Source: Apostichopus japonicus (taxonomy: Eukaryota > Echinodermata > Holothuroidea > Aspidochirotida > Stichopodidae). Taken from it: DNA of 64,000 bases. Below, in pieces: positions 25,074-39,268 of this stretch. The stretch spans positions 1,461,714 to 1,525,713 of the forward strand of contig NC_092567.1 in the NCBI RefSeq assembly GCF_037975245.1, given 5' to 3'. The notes beneath the pieces are model-generated. The model was not told the DNA's origin and did not search any database. It worked only from the letters and a program-made list of their open reading frames with translations. A program made the translations under genes and the position numbers. Numbering within the stretch: position 1 is the first letter of the stretch; every line of letters begins with the position of its first letter.

Positions 25074-25861
25074 ACAATCAGCCTTACTTGGATACCAAAC
25101 GTACCAACAACTGTTCAATGTTTCTATCAGAGGAATCGTCTACTTAATCCGCAGTCACATGTATAGGTGACAAATCAACTCAAAGGGAAACCCCTTGTCG
25201 TTGGCATGGGCAGTATTTTATATACTAGTACAGCAGTCGCATCCTTTCACGTATCGAAAGTTAATAGAAAGATGGCAATGTATTAGCCAAAATTACAATT
25301 GAACAAATTTAATGGACCCCCTTTTGTGCTTCATTTTCTTCAGACTGAAGCAATGTTTATATTTATGTGATTGATCTAATATCTTGTATCCTACAATTGT
25401 CGGGCTTTTTTATTCCTTCTGGAGGCGAAAGGAATCTATGCGATGGTGATGGTGTGTGTGTGTGACGTTGCTTGTAAACACCGAAACTTAAAAGTTTCAT
25501 GGTGAATTAACTCTATACTTTGTATCCAGATCCGCCTTATAAAATAGGAGAACCCTTTTTCTCTCAAGGTATAAGGTTATTTGAGGTCAAAGGAGGCCAA
25601 ACTTTGAAAACTCTGGATACACGATAAGTCAAAAAGTATATCCTTTGTGGAACTTCATACTTAGTATGTAGATCCAGGTTTGTAAGTGCAATAACCCTAT
25701 CGAAATTTGTAGAGGTCAAAGGTCACATAAGGTCAACATGCGTCAAAACGTCTGTAATATTTGTAAACATGTTAATTCACAAATTAAAGTTTCAATTAAT
25801 TTTTTATTTCTGCGTTGCCACGACGTCCTGTTGGTGAACAGTTTGGTAAATTTCAGTTCAG
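24540..25861 (+). repeat. Tandem triplication of TRIM 3' end, unit 3
   Basis: A 1,322-bp unit ending at TTCAGTTCAG before unique sequence (TTTAGTTTTGTG). It differs from unit 2 by single bases, for example GTTATCGG for GTTATCGT and CAAAGGAGG for CAAAAGAGG. Confidence 0.95.
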
Positions 25862-28769
25862 TTTAGTTTTGTGAAGGGCCAAGATACATTCGATTGTAAG
25901 TGATCTTCAACAATACATAAGTCATCCAGGAAATGAATCTGCTTCAAAGTGTTGATACTCTGGTGGTGGGTGCTTTTAACACACTTAAGTGACCCTTAAG
26001 TGACCCTTATCAGTTCACACTCTGAGCTTCAAGGTGTCAGGTTAGCTCAAAGGATATTGAACTAATGCTCATTGATTTATAACAGATGACGTTGGGTTTG
26101 AAAGTAGTATGTAAAACATTTCACATGCAGCATATGAAAATTTCATGTAACTCTCATTCATTACTTACAATTATTAAAAGGATGGTTGGTGGTTGGGCTG
26201 ATTTGTAACTTAAAATTGGTACAGATACATATATGTAACCTTATGTCACATAAGATGACTGTTCCCTTTGGATAGTGATACATTTTGGAATAAAATGCTA
26301 TACTGTAGAATCCTTAAAAGTTAATTAATACGTTCATGCCTTCAAGCGAGTACTACAAATAAGAGATGAGCATTTCTGATTTATTCTGGTGCTCACTTAA
26401 TATCTGGACACATTTATATCACTTGCTCTATACATTAGTCACATAGTTATGCAGAATGTTGAGCAAACTATATTGCAAGCAATCACAAAGCCAATCGCCT
26501 TTCTGGTTTCATTTCAAGAAGAATCTATATGAGACGGTGCTGAAACATGTCTAGGTCTAAGTTTGTCTCTCTGTGCACGTATACGTGTATGTAAAAGGGA
26601 TTGGATTGTAAACACTTACTCTAAACGTGCATCGTTGATGAACTTCATATTGATATCTTTGGAGCACAAGTTCACTAGTCTTTTGCGTTAGAGCCAATAG
26701 TCTTGTGCGGACAACATAGGTCAAAGCTTTAAAAACATGTTCATACTGTAACAAAAAGTCATGACCCTGTTGTTTCCTTTGACGGTCAAAGTTTATACCA
26801 TGTCAAGATAAAGCATGAAAGCCTTGCAAACGTATCCACATGATTGCAAGACCATCGCTAATCATGTGAATTCAAAAATGGTCAAAACCTGAAATATTTT
26901 CTATAGTGTTACATTAAGATGTATTCAAACATGTTTGAGGATTCAACAAATTACAAAGCAAGTTATTTCGTACACCAGTTAAAGAACTGTTGAGTTTATG
27001 TAGTGTTTCAATATCATATTTTAGTGGCGTCCTTCCTTTAATTACTTCCATTGTAGAGTAATACCATGCCTAAAGAACAAATCAATATTGCAGTTTTTTT
27101 CTTACAAACTATCTGTCAGATATACCTCGAAAGTTAATTTAACTATATATGTTAGTTATTACACGATGTGTACGATGGCACGTTAGTAAAGTTCACTATT
27201 AGAAGTTTGTAGTTTTGATTTTTGCATTAACTCTTTTCTTCTGTATAAATTGCTATTACTTTCGGCTCTTCATTTGACGCCATTTATGAACAGTCTAAAA
27301 CGTTTGTAAAGATAAGCGTGAATGAAAAATGTGATTTCGGGCGGGAGAACTACAGGTCGGAATGTAAAGTTGCAACAGTGCAATGAAAACTGAGTCCTCA
27401 AAGAGCTTGGCGAAGTTTCAACGAATGGAGTTGGACGTATTGTTCACTGCTAAAACAGGTTTAAATCGTTTGATTAAATGTTATTGAAATATGTTCCATG
27501 TATCTGTGTTCTCAGATTTGCTGTAAACAAAGCAGTCTCGTAGTATTTTACCACAGTAATGTGCTTTATTCCTCGATAAAGACGTTACGTTTACACAGGC
27601 GGTGTATATTTAACGGTATGATCATACACACTTACTTATTGCTTGTATCCAAAAATTATAGTTTACATTTAACAATTTAAACTGAAAGTGAAGGTACCAT
27701 CATGTGGTTGAGGTAAATTGCACCATTTTATAAAGGAGGTTATGTTTCATATCTGAACGTTCTTCTTTTACGACACGGCTTTAACGTGCTACGTACAGTA
27801 AATCAATAAATCAACGGATTTCGTGTTTCAAAGTGGCCGCAAGAGAATTAGTAAATGGATGCTTCCTCTTCACCAATGCTTCTTACAAGCTGCATGTTCT
27901 AATTTACGTTAATAGATGCAAATAGTACATCATTTACTGTGTGAATCTATTTCGTTGCTTTGTATTTTCATAAATACAATCATAACACGTCATCATCAAT
28001 GGTACAAGGTGCATCAGACCAAACATTGATGTCTGAAAAATATCATAAAGCAGGTTCTACAAGACAACGACATTTACATCCCTTCTTGAGAAAATAAATG
28101 GACAATTGTAATTCTTCCTTCGTTACCTTTACTTGGCGGAAAAGAACGATATCACACAGCACGACTCAAATAATAGTCTGTTTGCAGAAACGCTTCGGGT
28201 TTGCGTGATTAATCATATTAGTGCCTAAATCGAATGTAGACATTCATGGTCACAATGTGTTTGTTGAATTTGCTGCGTTGGTTTCCCTGCAGCAAAAAAA
28301 GTAAAGATGGAATCGTTAAGGTCTCAATAGCAACCAATAATCCATACTTCATATAAGCAGTACACAAGTATTTGGCTGCATTTGCAAATAATTAGTAAAT
28401 TTGTCCATTTTCTTTGATGAAAAAATGATTGTAACTACCAAATTTAAAATGATTGTAACTTAAAAAAACATTGTAAACTATGGGTACTTGTCAAGATAGT
28501 CTCTTCCTAGTGTTCGACTCTGAGCCTAACACTATATACCAGACTCATACCTTCCATGAATATTTCAGTCACAATTAAGGGGAACATGTTGTTTTGATTT
28601 GCAGTCAGTTTCTAAGAATATAAAAGAAACACTATTCCCCCACGATTCGTCTCATGATATACGGAAATTATAATGAAAAGATCTGGCGAAAATTCTTCTC
28701 ATTTAATGACAATTCCGAATTTATTCAATACAATTTCTGTAACAATTTGTTGTAATTGTAAAGACCTCA

Positions 28770-29125
28770 ACATCAGAAATGGCCATAGCAAAGACCCTGA
28801 CTGTTCTTCGTAATCCAGCTTCTCTCTCTATTCTATACTCTCTACACTGGCTGCCAGTCAAGTATAGAATCCTTTTCGAGATATCTGTATTGGTCTACAA
28901 TTGTCTGTCCGGGACGCCAACGTGTACCTGATTAATTGTATTGTTCGCCATGCCCCACCCGATTACTACGCTCTAACGTTTACAACTTGCTTCTTATCCC
29001 TAGGTGTAAATCTGAAATGGGTAAAAATACGCTTCGAATATTGTGGCCCCTACATTTGGAACTCGTTTCCCTTAGACGCTCGTGGTATCACAGCTCTCTA
29101 CCGATATATGAAGCAAAATGTTCAT
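28770..29125 (+). mobile_element. LINE (CR1/L2-like) 3' relic
   Basis: Translation, with several frame changes, gives LHWLPVKYRILFKISVLVYN near 28845-28905. Further on it gives a sequence ending in GPYIWNSFPLDAR near 29045-29085. These are the two hallmark blocks at the C-terminus of CR1/L2-clade reverse transcriptases (LHWLPV... and ...LWNSLP). Stops and frameshifts show it is long dead. No 5' part was found next to it. Confidence 0.75.
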
Positions 29126-31389
29126 CTCTGATATAAATGAACACAGTGACTTACCATGTATGGAAGCACAGGGCATCCTCTCCCAATTGGTGGTGGTGTG
29201 TGTGTGGGGGGGGGGGGGCTTTCTCTGCTCTGCCGACTGAAGCGACATTAAATGAATGGTGTTGTAGGACAAAGGTTTGGTGGAGGCTGGAGGTGTGGGT
29301 AGATGCGGAGGGGGGATGAGAAAGAGGATAAAGCAAATCCCTCTCGGGGTTATAAAATGCAATACGGCGTGCTATAAAGACGGAGAGGACTTTGGAATGT
29401 GCCAGTGATGATGTTATATTTGTTAGACACTTCCAGCTTACTGGATGGCTAGCAAAATTATTGCTTAACGGTGTGGCGGTTTTCAACAATTTTAAAAGAT
29501 CCATCGAAAATTACTCAAGATGAGATAGCAATCGTTCGAAGTAAGCCTTACTTTAAAAAATTCATCATGTGAAGGTCAACAAGGAAAATGACAAAGCAAA
29601 ATGTATTCGATCCTTGATTAGACCCCAGGGGCGATTATGTCAAATTATCTCCTTTATGACTTCATCGAAACCAAAAATGGTTTGATAGGCATTCGTTCGT
29701 TGCTGAAAATACACTATTTATGGAGACAAAGTTTCTACATGAAACTTATGAAACAGAGAATACAGGCAGAAGTATCTACTCATATACTGATGAAGAACTG
29801 GTACACAAATGATATGAAAATACTCATTGTGGTACTTCCATATTTAAGTTTAAGCTATGAAATTATATTACCGTCAATGTTACCTGACAATGACAGTTTT
29901 AACCTTGACGTTATCCACTAACACTGCTAACGCATTCTACTAAAGCTCTAGCATTCAAACAGTAGGTCGTGACACTTTTAAGGCTCACCCAAAACTATAT
30001 ATTGGAGAGTCGCCACAACATTCTAAAGAAATATTCGAATATATATTTGTGGGCGAAATGGAATATCTGAAACTTTAGTAACTTAAATTCAGTCTGCCAC
30101 TCAGCAACTTAACCTCAGTCTGCCACTCAGCACGCTTAATCGGGTAACCAGTTGATATAGGTGAACATGTCGGAGGGAGGGGGGAGAATACCAATATCCT
30201 TAAATATGAGTACTAGGCGTCATACACGGTCTTCTGCAAGTTTTATTTAAATGTTCAGTTATTGAAAATATTCTGATAACTTTGAGTGAGTTTTATTTTG
30301 AATGGATGCTGTTCTACTGAATGTTGACATTTTCATGGTACGAAGTCGATCTAACTATAGTAATTGAGTATCTGTGATCCAACTGTGGAACGACAAACAA
30401 GAATCCATCCCATAAAACCATTGTACGTTCCCTTGCATTCTTCAAGCGCTTTATTCTCCTTTTCCACTCGCACTCTCTGACCTAAGAGACTTCACTTTTT
30501 GCTGTTCTCCATGTTTGACATTGGTATAGTCCGACTATTACGTGTCGTCGTCGTTGTGGAGCAGACAGTCCAGTCACTCTTGACCAATTGAGGAGCTACT
30601 TTGGCTGGCTCGAAGTTGATGACGAGCCTATAAAATGACCAGACATGTAAAACAAATATATAAAAGAACCTTTGTGGCACGTACGCTATTTTCCTGAAGC
30701 AGAAGATCCTGTCAGAATCGGTGAAAAGTCTGAAGCAAAATACCAATGCTACTTCTTACAGGTTTGTGCTGGTTTGGTGAGATGAGGGCGTATGCAAGTT
30801 ATAAAAGCAACAGACACATCGAAACTTCGTATAGAATATTAAAACATCATTGTTTCAACCCTAAAAGGATTATCGTCCACTTTTATATTTTTGGTGAGAC
30901 ATTTTGGAGTGATTTATCCAGAATATTTCTGACCTGTTTCTCAATCTTGCCTTTCGGCTTACCTCTAGTTCTCTGAGTCTCATTATCACGCTGAAACTTG
31001 TGAGATGATACGAGAGGCAGAGCACGGTATCTTCATCTTTAATGACTGTTTCCATGTACTCAGTTTGCCAAACCAAGTTAGTCTCTGTACTGTATAAGAA
31101 ATAATTTCACTTTCTTACATTAAATTAGTTTCGTGCATAGGTTAAACATTGACAACAGTTACTGCTGGTACAAGAGGGAGTGATTATTTAAGTTCAGGAT
31201 TAGGCTATGTGGTGTATGGAACAGTATGTCAGGAGAAAGTCAGCATGCCATCTATATAAAATATCCATGTTAATTTTTCCTATCAGTATGCCAGCAATAC
31301 TATTACATGATACAACTCAATATAAGCTTGAAGAACTTCATACTGTACTCAATGTGTTCAATATGTTAGTAAACTGATTGTTTTCTTTG

Positions 31390-31600
31390 AAGGTCAATAC
31401 AGGTCAAAATCTGAAAATCTTTATAACAGGATATCTCAAAAAGCTTGGATTAAGTACATAATTTGCATGAACAGTAGATCCACTTCAATGTGTGCAATAA
31501 CCTTATTAATTACTTTGGAGATCAAATATAATTCGAGGTCAATATAGGTCGAACTCTTAAAGCATCTAAAATTATAAAGCTACAAAATGAACCAAATAGT
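31390..31600. repeat. AGGTCA-rich dispersed repeat
   Basis: It shows the pattern AAGGTCAATACAGGTCAAAA...TCTGAAAA...GGATATCTCAAAAAG...AGTAGATCCA...GTGCAATAACC...GAGGTCAATATAGGTC. The same order of blocks occurs in the TRIM triplication units (e.g. 22930-23095) and more loosely at 57290-57830. I take it as one dispersed repeat family. Confidence 0.6.
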
Positions 31601-32020
31601 TATGTATCCACATTAAATCCGCAGAATCCCATTGTTTTTAGGCTTTATGGTTCATATTCAGTTTAGGCTTGGATAAATTTGAGTCTAGGGGGGTTGATTG
31701 TCTTGCCACTTAACCAAGCATTTTAAAGCTCCATACTTTCTCAGGCAGCTGATGGGTTCATTCAGCACATTGACTCCACATGTTTTCATGGTCATCAATA
31801 TTTATACTAATCTCAGGAGTTGTAGAGAAGGTTTTAAGCTCGAACCATTTATGCTGGCTTGAGCTGTTGTGATCTGCCACAGTCTATACAGTATCTATCT
31901 ATCCATCCATCCAACCATCTATCATTTCTGTTCACAGTTGCTCTGGAACACTCATTCTTTGATGGATTTAAATTTAAAAACTTAGACACAATATTTGATT
32001 AATGTTAGGCTACTTTTGAC

Positions 32021-33597
32021 GTCTCTCAAATCGCAGTTTACTGTTTGTATATTTTTTATTCAGAACAAAAGTGATAACATTGTTGCACATACTAAAAGAA
32101 CATTAATTGTCCTAAATAAAACGCACAGTAATATCTTAAATACATCGGTTCTTACATTATAGTCCTTACATAATGGAAAGGGAAGCAGACCATATGTCTG
32201 GAAGAATATACAGAACGTATGAGTATAGGTGATGTTTTAATATATATATTTACTGAATGATTCACAAAATAACTTTTGTTATTTCTTTACTTTCCTTTTA
32301 AATTAAAAGACAGAAAATGGTCAAGTGGAAAACAGGTGTGGATGTGTTGGAAACAGTTTACTTCCTTTCAATTTAGTGAAATGTAAAACCAAATGATTTT
32401 GTAATAAATTAAATATAAAGACCAAGGATCGGTTCAATAATATGTTCGTCTTATGATGAATTATCTTTATAAGGAGGATGTCGGTTTTTGTACTTTAGCA
32501 ATGTTTATATTAAAACATTCTCTTAGTGTACGTTTGTATTAAAAAAGTTTCCTTTACATAAAAGTCACCCTTTGTTCACCAATGTCAAGTTTAATCGATT
32601 AGCGATCGCCTCGAGGGCTACCCAGTATGATAACGGTCAAATTGATGAAACAATATACTTCTAATTTGCGAGATTATTTAAAACTCTTCAAGAATGTTCG
32701 CTCTACAATTTAACCTAGCTAGATAGCAAGTATTCAAGGGTTGAACAGATCTAAGGTTATTTACCATGAGAAAGGGCGTTAAACAGTTAATATTTCCAAA
32801 ACAGACTTGATATCCAAAAGACTACTTAAAAGCTTCTTTTTTTTCCAACAACACTTAATAAGCTTAAGTTTCCTGTCTTAGCTTATCCATGTTAGCACCC
32901 TGAGACATATCTATTTAGTATCCGTTATAATTCTTTTTTTTCAGGAATGCAAAATCAATTTCGATTCACACAGGGATAACAGTAACTACTCTGACTATAA
33001 AAGTTTTGTACCACGTTAAACACTGGGTGGTGCTTATAAATCGTTTACATCTGTAGTAGGTGCTATTGTGATGACAGTAAGAACTGAAGATATGTGTAAT
33101 TCAACAAGTTCATGAAACTGATTTTGTTGGGGTTACACAACGAGTACAAGTTAAGTTTAAGTAGCTTGACATCAACACTATTTAGTAGCTTGACAACAAG
33201 AAAAAACACGGACTATTTGTCTGTACATCACAATGTCACTTTCAATATCTCCCGTTACCATCCCTCTATCAATGCGAACATGTGATGTCTATGTTATCGT
33301 TTTGAAGCTTACTTCCTTATACGCACAAATAGTATATCTGGGTTTTCCAACCAGTACGGATGCCGTTATTTAATGTTAAACCGGACCTCCAAATAATATT
33401 AAATTACGATTCAAGCCATTTGTCCTGCGATAAGGTTTTTAAGTACACCCATTGCCTAAAATTGTTTATTAAGGTTGAAAAGGGGGATACTAGCCTTTTA
33501 TTTTCAATGAATGGCATTTACAATGCTCTGTATATTCTTTCGTGAGAAAAGTCAAACTAGTCGTTTACATCGTCTGTTCTTTAAAACAAAATGTAAA
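32021..33597 (+). repeat. Dispersed ~1-kb repeat, copy 2, with a ~600-bp insertion
   Basis: Homologous to 13131-14195 (see there for shared landmarks). Between about 32055 and 32652 it carries ~600 bp absent from copy 1. The sequence either side of this block is contiguous in copy 1 (TATTTCTTCTAATTTG). So either an element was inserted here or the block was lost from copy 1. Confidence 0.75.
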
Positions 33598-34983
33598 ACC
33601 AAATATACACTCTAACATATAATTTGACATGCATGTTCTGTGGAAGAGTTCCCTTAATTTTCATCGAACACTTTGTACTAGTGTCCTCCAAATTTATCCA
33701 ATCGGATACATTGGGGTGGGGGAGGGAGGGGGATTTCATATGGAATGATATAATCATGTTTATGCTCGAAAAAGTTGGACTGATTGTTCTTCTAATTGTG
33801 GAAGCAGCACTGCGATCACAACGCTGTAAAATGCGAAACTTTATGACTTTATTACCTTGTTGTGTTTGAAAATGTGCAGTAATATAGATTGCATAAACGT
33901 AATTTGCCGGGGAAAATGTATTACGAAATGATTCAACATCAATTTCGGCAAAAACAGTAATAGTCGGGAGGGTGATAGTCAAATCGGGAAACCTTGGATT
34001 ATCTACAACAGGATATGTAAACAGAAAGGTGTGAGGCATGAGGTATTGTATTTACTTGGTCATTGCACATTATTAAAGCTGTCTTAGTGGCAATATTATC
34101 GGTTGCCATGGTAACATTTAATTTTTCTGAGTAATGAGTGTCATAAGTCAACCATGATATGGTGACTGAGAGTGACTGACTATCTTTATCTGGGAGAGGA
34201 GTAAAAAGCTGTCCGTGTGTGTCTATGCTGGATGTGTATGTGTATTAGCCCTTACATTGGCTTCGAAACTTGGGTAAGTTATGACGTCATATGATCAAAA
34301 CTCTGAGGTCAAGGTCAAGGAACAGCTTTTTGCCACATGGCCGGTGTATAATCTTGGTAGGTGTGCGCCTTGCCATGGATTGAAGTGCACGCGCGACATT
34401 TGCCATCATAGGGTAAAGATCAAATATCAACTATCAAAAAAATCAATAAAAAGACGTGCTACTGTCTTGTTTAATTCTGAAAGAAACTCATGTTTTTATC
34501 TTGTTTTGGAGGTGAAATGTGTATATATTGGCCTGGTTTAATATTGGCCAGGAAGCGATGCCAAGATGCTTGTATAATATTTTTACAGGTGATTTTGAAG
34601 GCATACACATGTATCGTTGCTTGAAAACAAAAATGCACGCAGTAAATATATTCTTAATGCAGTACAACACAATCAAACATGACAGATCAGGAATATCCAT
34701 GGGTGTGAACAAAATATGATTATTCCTTGTACAAGTAAAAATGCAACGAGCAGGTGTTAGAGTTTACATTTATTGCTATTTAAGTAACATGAGGTCAAAC
34801 AATATTATGAGTACAGAAGAGTACAAGAACGAACACGGACTATATGTATGAACATCACACTTATTATCCCCAGTCTTTTCGATACTTTAGATGGTCACCA
34901 AAGCATTAAATATGTATTAAATTCAGCTATGAACCTCCATAACTTTTTATAATAATCATTCCTCATAATAATATAATAATCAT

Positions 34984-35084
<101 letters not shown>

Positions 35085-35832
35085 CATTTTCATCTATGAT
35101 GTTCTGAAGTTGAAAGGTCATTTCTTATACAATGGCGTAACAATTATTTTGGGCGTTCGGGTCACTAAAGCAAGCATAGCGAGTACACTGTGTTTGCAAA
35201 TCGCACTAGCGCTATGAGATTCTGTTCCCACCTCTTCTAGATCATCTGAAAACTGGCATTTGGTTCGCAACGTGCACTGGTACTGTTTGGGACCCTCACG
35301 GCTCCGGGACATTCCCAACTCCTCCCCTCCCCCTCGCCATCCTCTTACTCCTACTGGCGTTACGCAACTGTTCTTATAGCAATACACATATACAACTAAG
35401 GGCAGTAAGTATAATGTAATTCTATAATTGATTAGGATTTATTTATACACATAGATTAATGTTAAGCGAAAGATTGAGTACGCATCCTGGTATACATAAT
35501 GAAATAAATTATATCAGTTATCTGATATAAAAACACTTCTACAACAATATAATACAATATCCGTTAGTGGACGAAATTTGTATACAAAGTTATATAGCGA
35601 GAATTGACAAAATAAAACTAATCTGACGTTTGAGACAATAAACGAAACTTCTACCACCTGTGTCTGCTTCCCATCATGAAACTAACTCGCCCCCTCACCC
35701 CCGGAGAACGTACACCATTATTCATACAAACTCTCGCCTCTCAATGCAGTGAGAAATTAACCATCTAGTCTGTTGTTTTGAGCAGATGGCTTTCCACTAT
35801 ATATACAGTGAGGTATAATTACAACTAGTGGT

Positions 35833-37308
35833 TTAAAGTTGAGGGTTACGTGATGTACTTCTAATATGATAGGCAGTCATCCAATCATGTTTACCACACA
35901 AACCACAACTACCTAACCATTCTGATCCAAATGGGTCAAGGCGCATGCTCAATGAATGGTTTCCCTTCCAAGCATTCTCTTCCAGGAAATTTAGAAGTGC
36001 GCACGCTCCTTCGGTCGACGAAAATGGATAAACGCGAACACTCTTGTAAAGAAATGCTTTACCCATCAGCCGCCAATGATGATATTGGTTGTATAGAGTT
36101 GTATTGGTAGCGACTTTACGAATATATCTTGCTAAATCTCTCACAGAGTCGAAATCGTCAGCGAAAATAAAAGAATTTGGTGGAGCGACTCGCTCATAGT
36201 CCTTTTTCGGAGATCCAACCACAATCGGCACCAGTTTGAAACCAGCCAAAGCCTGCCAAAATTTCTCGGTGATGTATTCCGAGCAACAACTGTTTTCGAA
36301 AGCAGTATAAAATTTGTATGTTTGAAGCAATGCTGTGGCAATCCTGCCACGAGGTAAATGTTCGTTAGTACCACAAGCTCCGTACATATCAATTGGGATT
36401 AATCTGGCAAGATCATGGACAAAATTTGTTCTGTTCCAAGCGTTTGGATTACAGTGACTGCTTATCCAAGCGACCATTTTCTTCGATCGTAATTTCGAAG
36501 TGATATTGACCTTTTTCATGATTATTCCCTCCTTGAAAGGAATGTACTCCCCAAACGGAGCCACGACTTCAGCTTTTGAATGGTAAGTGAGTGACATGTT
36601 GAATTTATATCCATTGAATCCCAACTTGAAAGGGCGTGTCGATCCCCTGCCCCCTCCTATCTTAGATTCTCTCACCCGTGCAGAGTTTCTAAAGCTCTCC
36701 TCAGTGCTATAAACCCACACTTGACGAGCCGTGCGGACAGCCATAGCTCTCTCCCAGGTAGAGCTGTTTACACCGGCAGCAAAGATGACCACATCTGCAT
36801 CTTTTATAGCACTTGCATCTGCTATTGATGCAATAACAGTTATTCTTTTATCTGTATGCGGACATTCGTAGGTTCGCGGAAACCATCCCCTGAGAGAAGC
36901 CCAGTAGGGATTACAAGAAAATACGGCGGCAATTAAAGTATCATTTATTACCCTTAGATCAGGAACTACTCTGTTTTGAGTATATGGAAGATTCCATGAA
37001 CTTTCATTTTGCGCTTGTTGCAGTGTTGAAATGTTAATATGAGAAGTTTTGCTATATGCATCCCACGGTCGTAATTCAAAGACGGTAAACTTAGCGGTGC
37101 CTATTCCTTTCGGATATTGTTCAAATCTCAAGGTACGAATTCCCCAGTTTAATAATATTGCAATGAAAGTCATCACGACAAGTAAAACATTGAGGCACTT
37201 CCTTTCTGTTCCGATAGCCATACCGATATTTAACGTGTCTATCTCGTATACATGATTACACCAAGCGTGCGCCTCCACGGAATATAGAATAATCAATTTC
37301 ACATGCAT
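35833..37308 (-). CDS. Alpha-1,3-fucosyltransferase-like protein (GT10)
   Basis: Golgi type II enzyme expected to transfer fucose from GDP-fucose to glycans. One open frame encodes up to 491 aa. Met30 (base 37221; G at -3 and +4) is the likelier start, since it gives a short tail before the membrane anchor at ~38-57. GT10 blocks appear in order: a stem; SLTYHSKAEVVAPFGEY; a KKMVAWISSHC block (~276-286) leading to IDMYGACG; and FENSCCSEYITEKFW at 337-351 followed by VPIVVG and a PPNSFIFADDF block. These form the donor-binding region of the family, and none is broken. The length fits metazoan FUTs. A strong acceptor (TATTTTTTTGCAG) lies just upstream on the minus strand, so a 5' untranslated exon is likely and the whole coding region is one exon, as is common for FUTs. 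Acceptor specificity cannot be read from sequence. A minus-strand AATAAA lies near 35440. Confidence 0.9.
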   Translation of the reverse strand: MHVKLIILYSVEAHAWCNHVYEIDTLNIGMAIGTERKCLNVLLVVMTFIAILLNWGIRTLRFEQYPKGIGTAKFTVFELRPWDAYSKTSHINISTLQQAQNESSWNLPYTQNRVVPDLRVINDTLIAAVFSCNPYWASLRGWFPRTYECPHTDKRITVIASIADASAIKDADVVIFAAGVNSSTWERAMAVRTARQVWVYSTEESFRNSARVRESKIGGGRGSTRPFKLGFNGYKFNMSLTYHSKAEVVAPFGEYIPFKEGIIMKKVNITSKLRSKKMVAWISSHCNPNAWNRTNFVHDLARLIPIDMYGACGTNEHLPRGRIATALLQTYKFYTAFENSCCSEYITEKFWQALAGFKLVPIVVGSPKKDYERVAPPNSFIFADDFDSVRDLARYIRKVATNTTLYNQYHHWRLMGKAFLYKSVRVYPFSSTEGACALLNFLEENAWKGNHSLSMRLDPFGSEWLGSCGLCGKHDWMTAYHIRSTSRNPQL

Positions 37309-39267
<1,959 letters not shown>

Positions 39268-39268
39268 T

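Noticed and set aside
29151-29504. 117-aa minus-strand open frame
   Set aside because: It is proline/histidine-rich where it crosses a (GT)n-poly(G) tract; no family is recognised.
33581-34039. 152-aa minus-strand open frame
   Set aside because: Its composition is not convincing, no family is recognised, it overlaps the end of a dispersed repeat and it lacks splice or promoter support.
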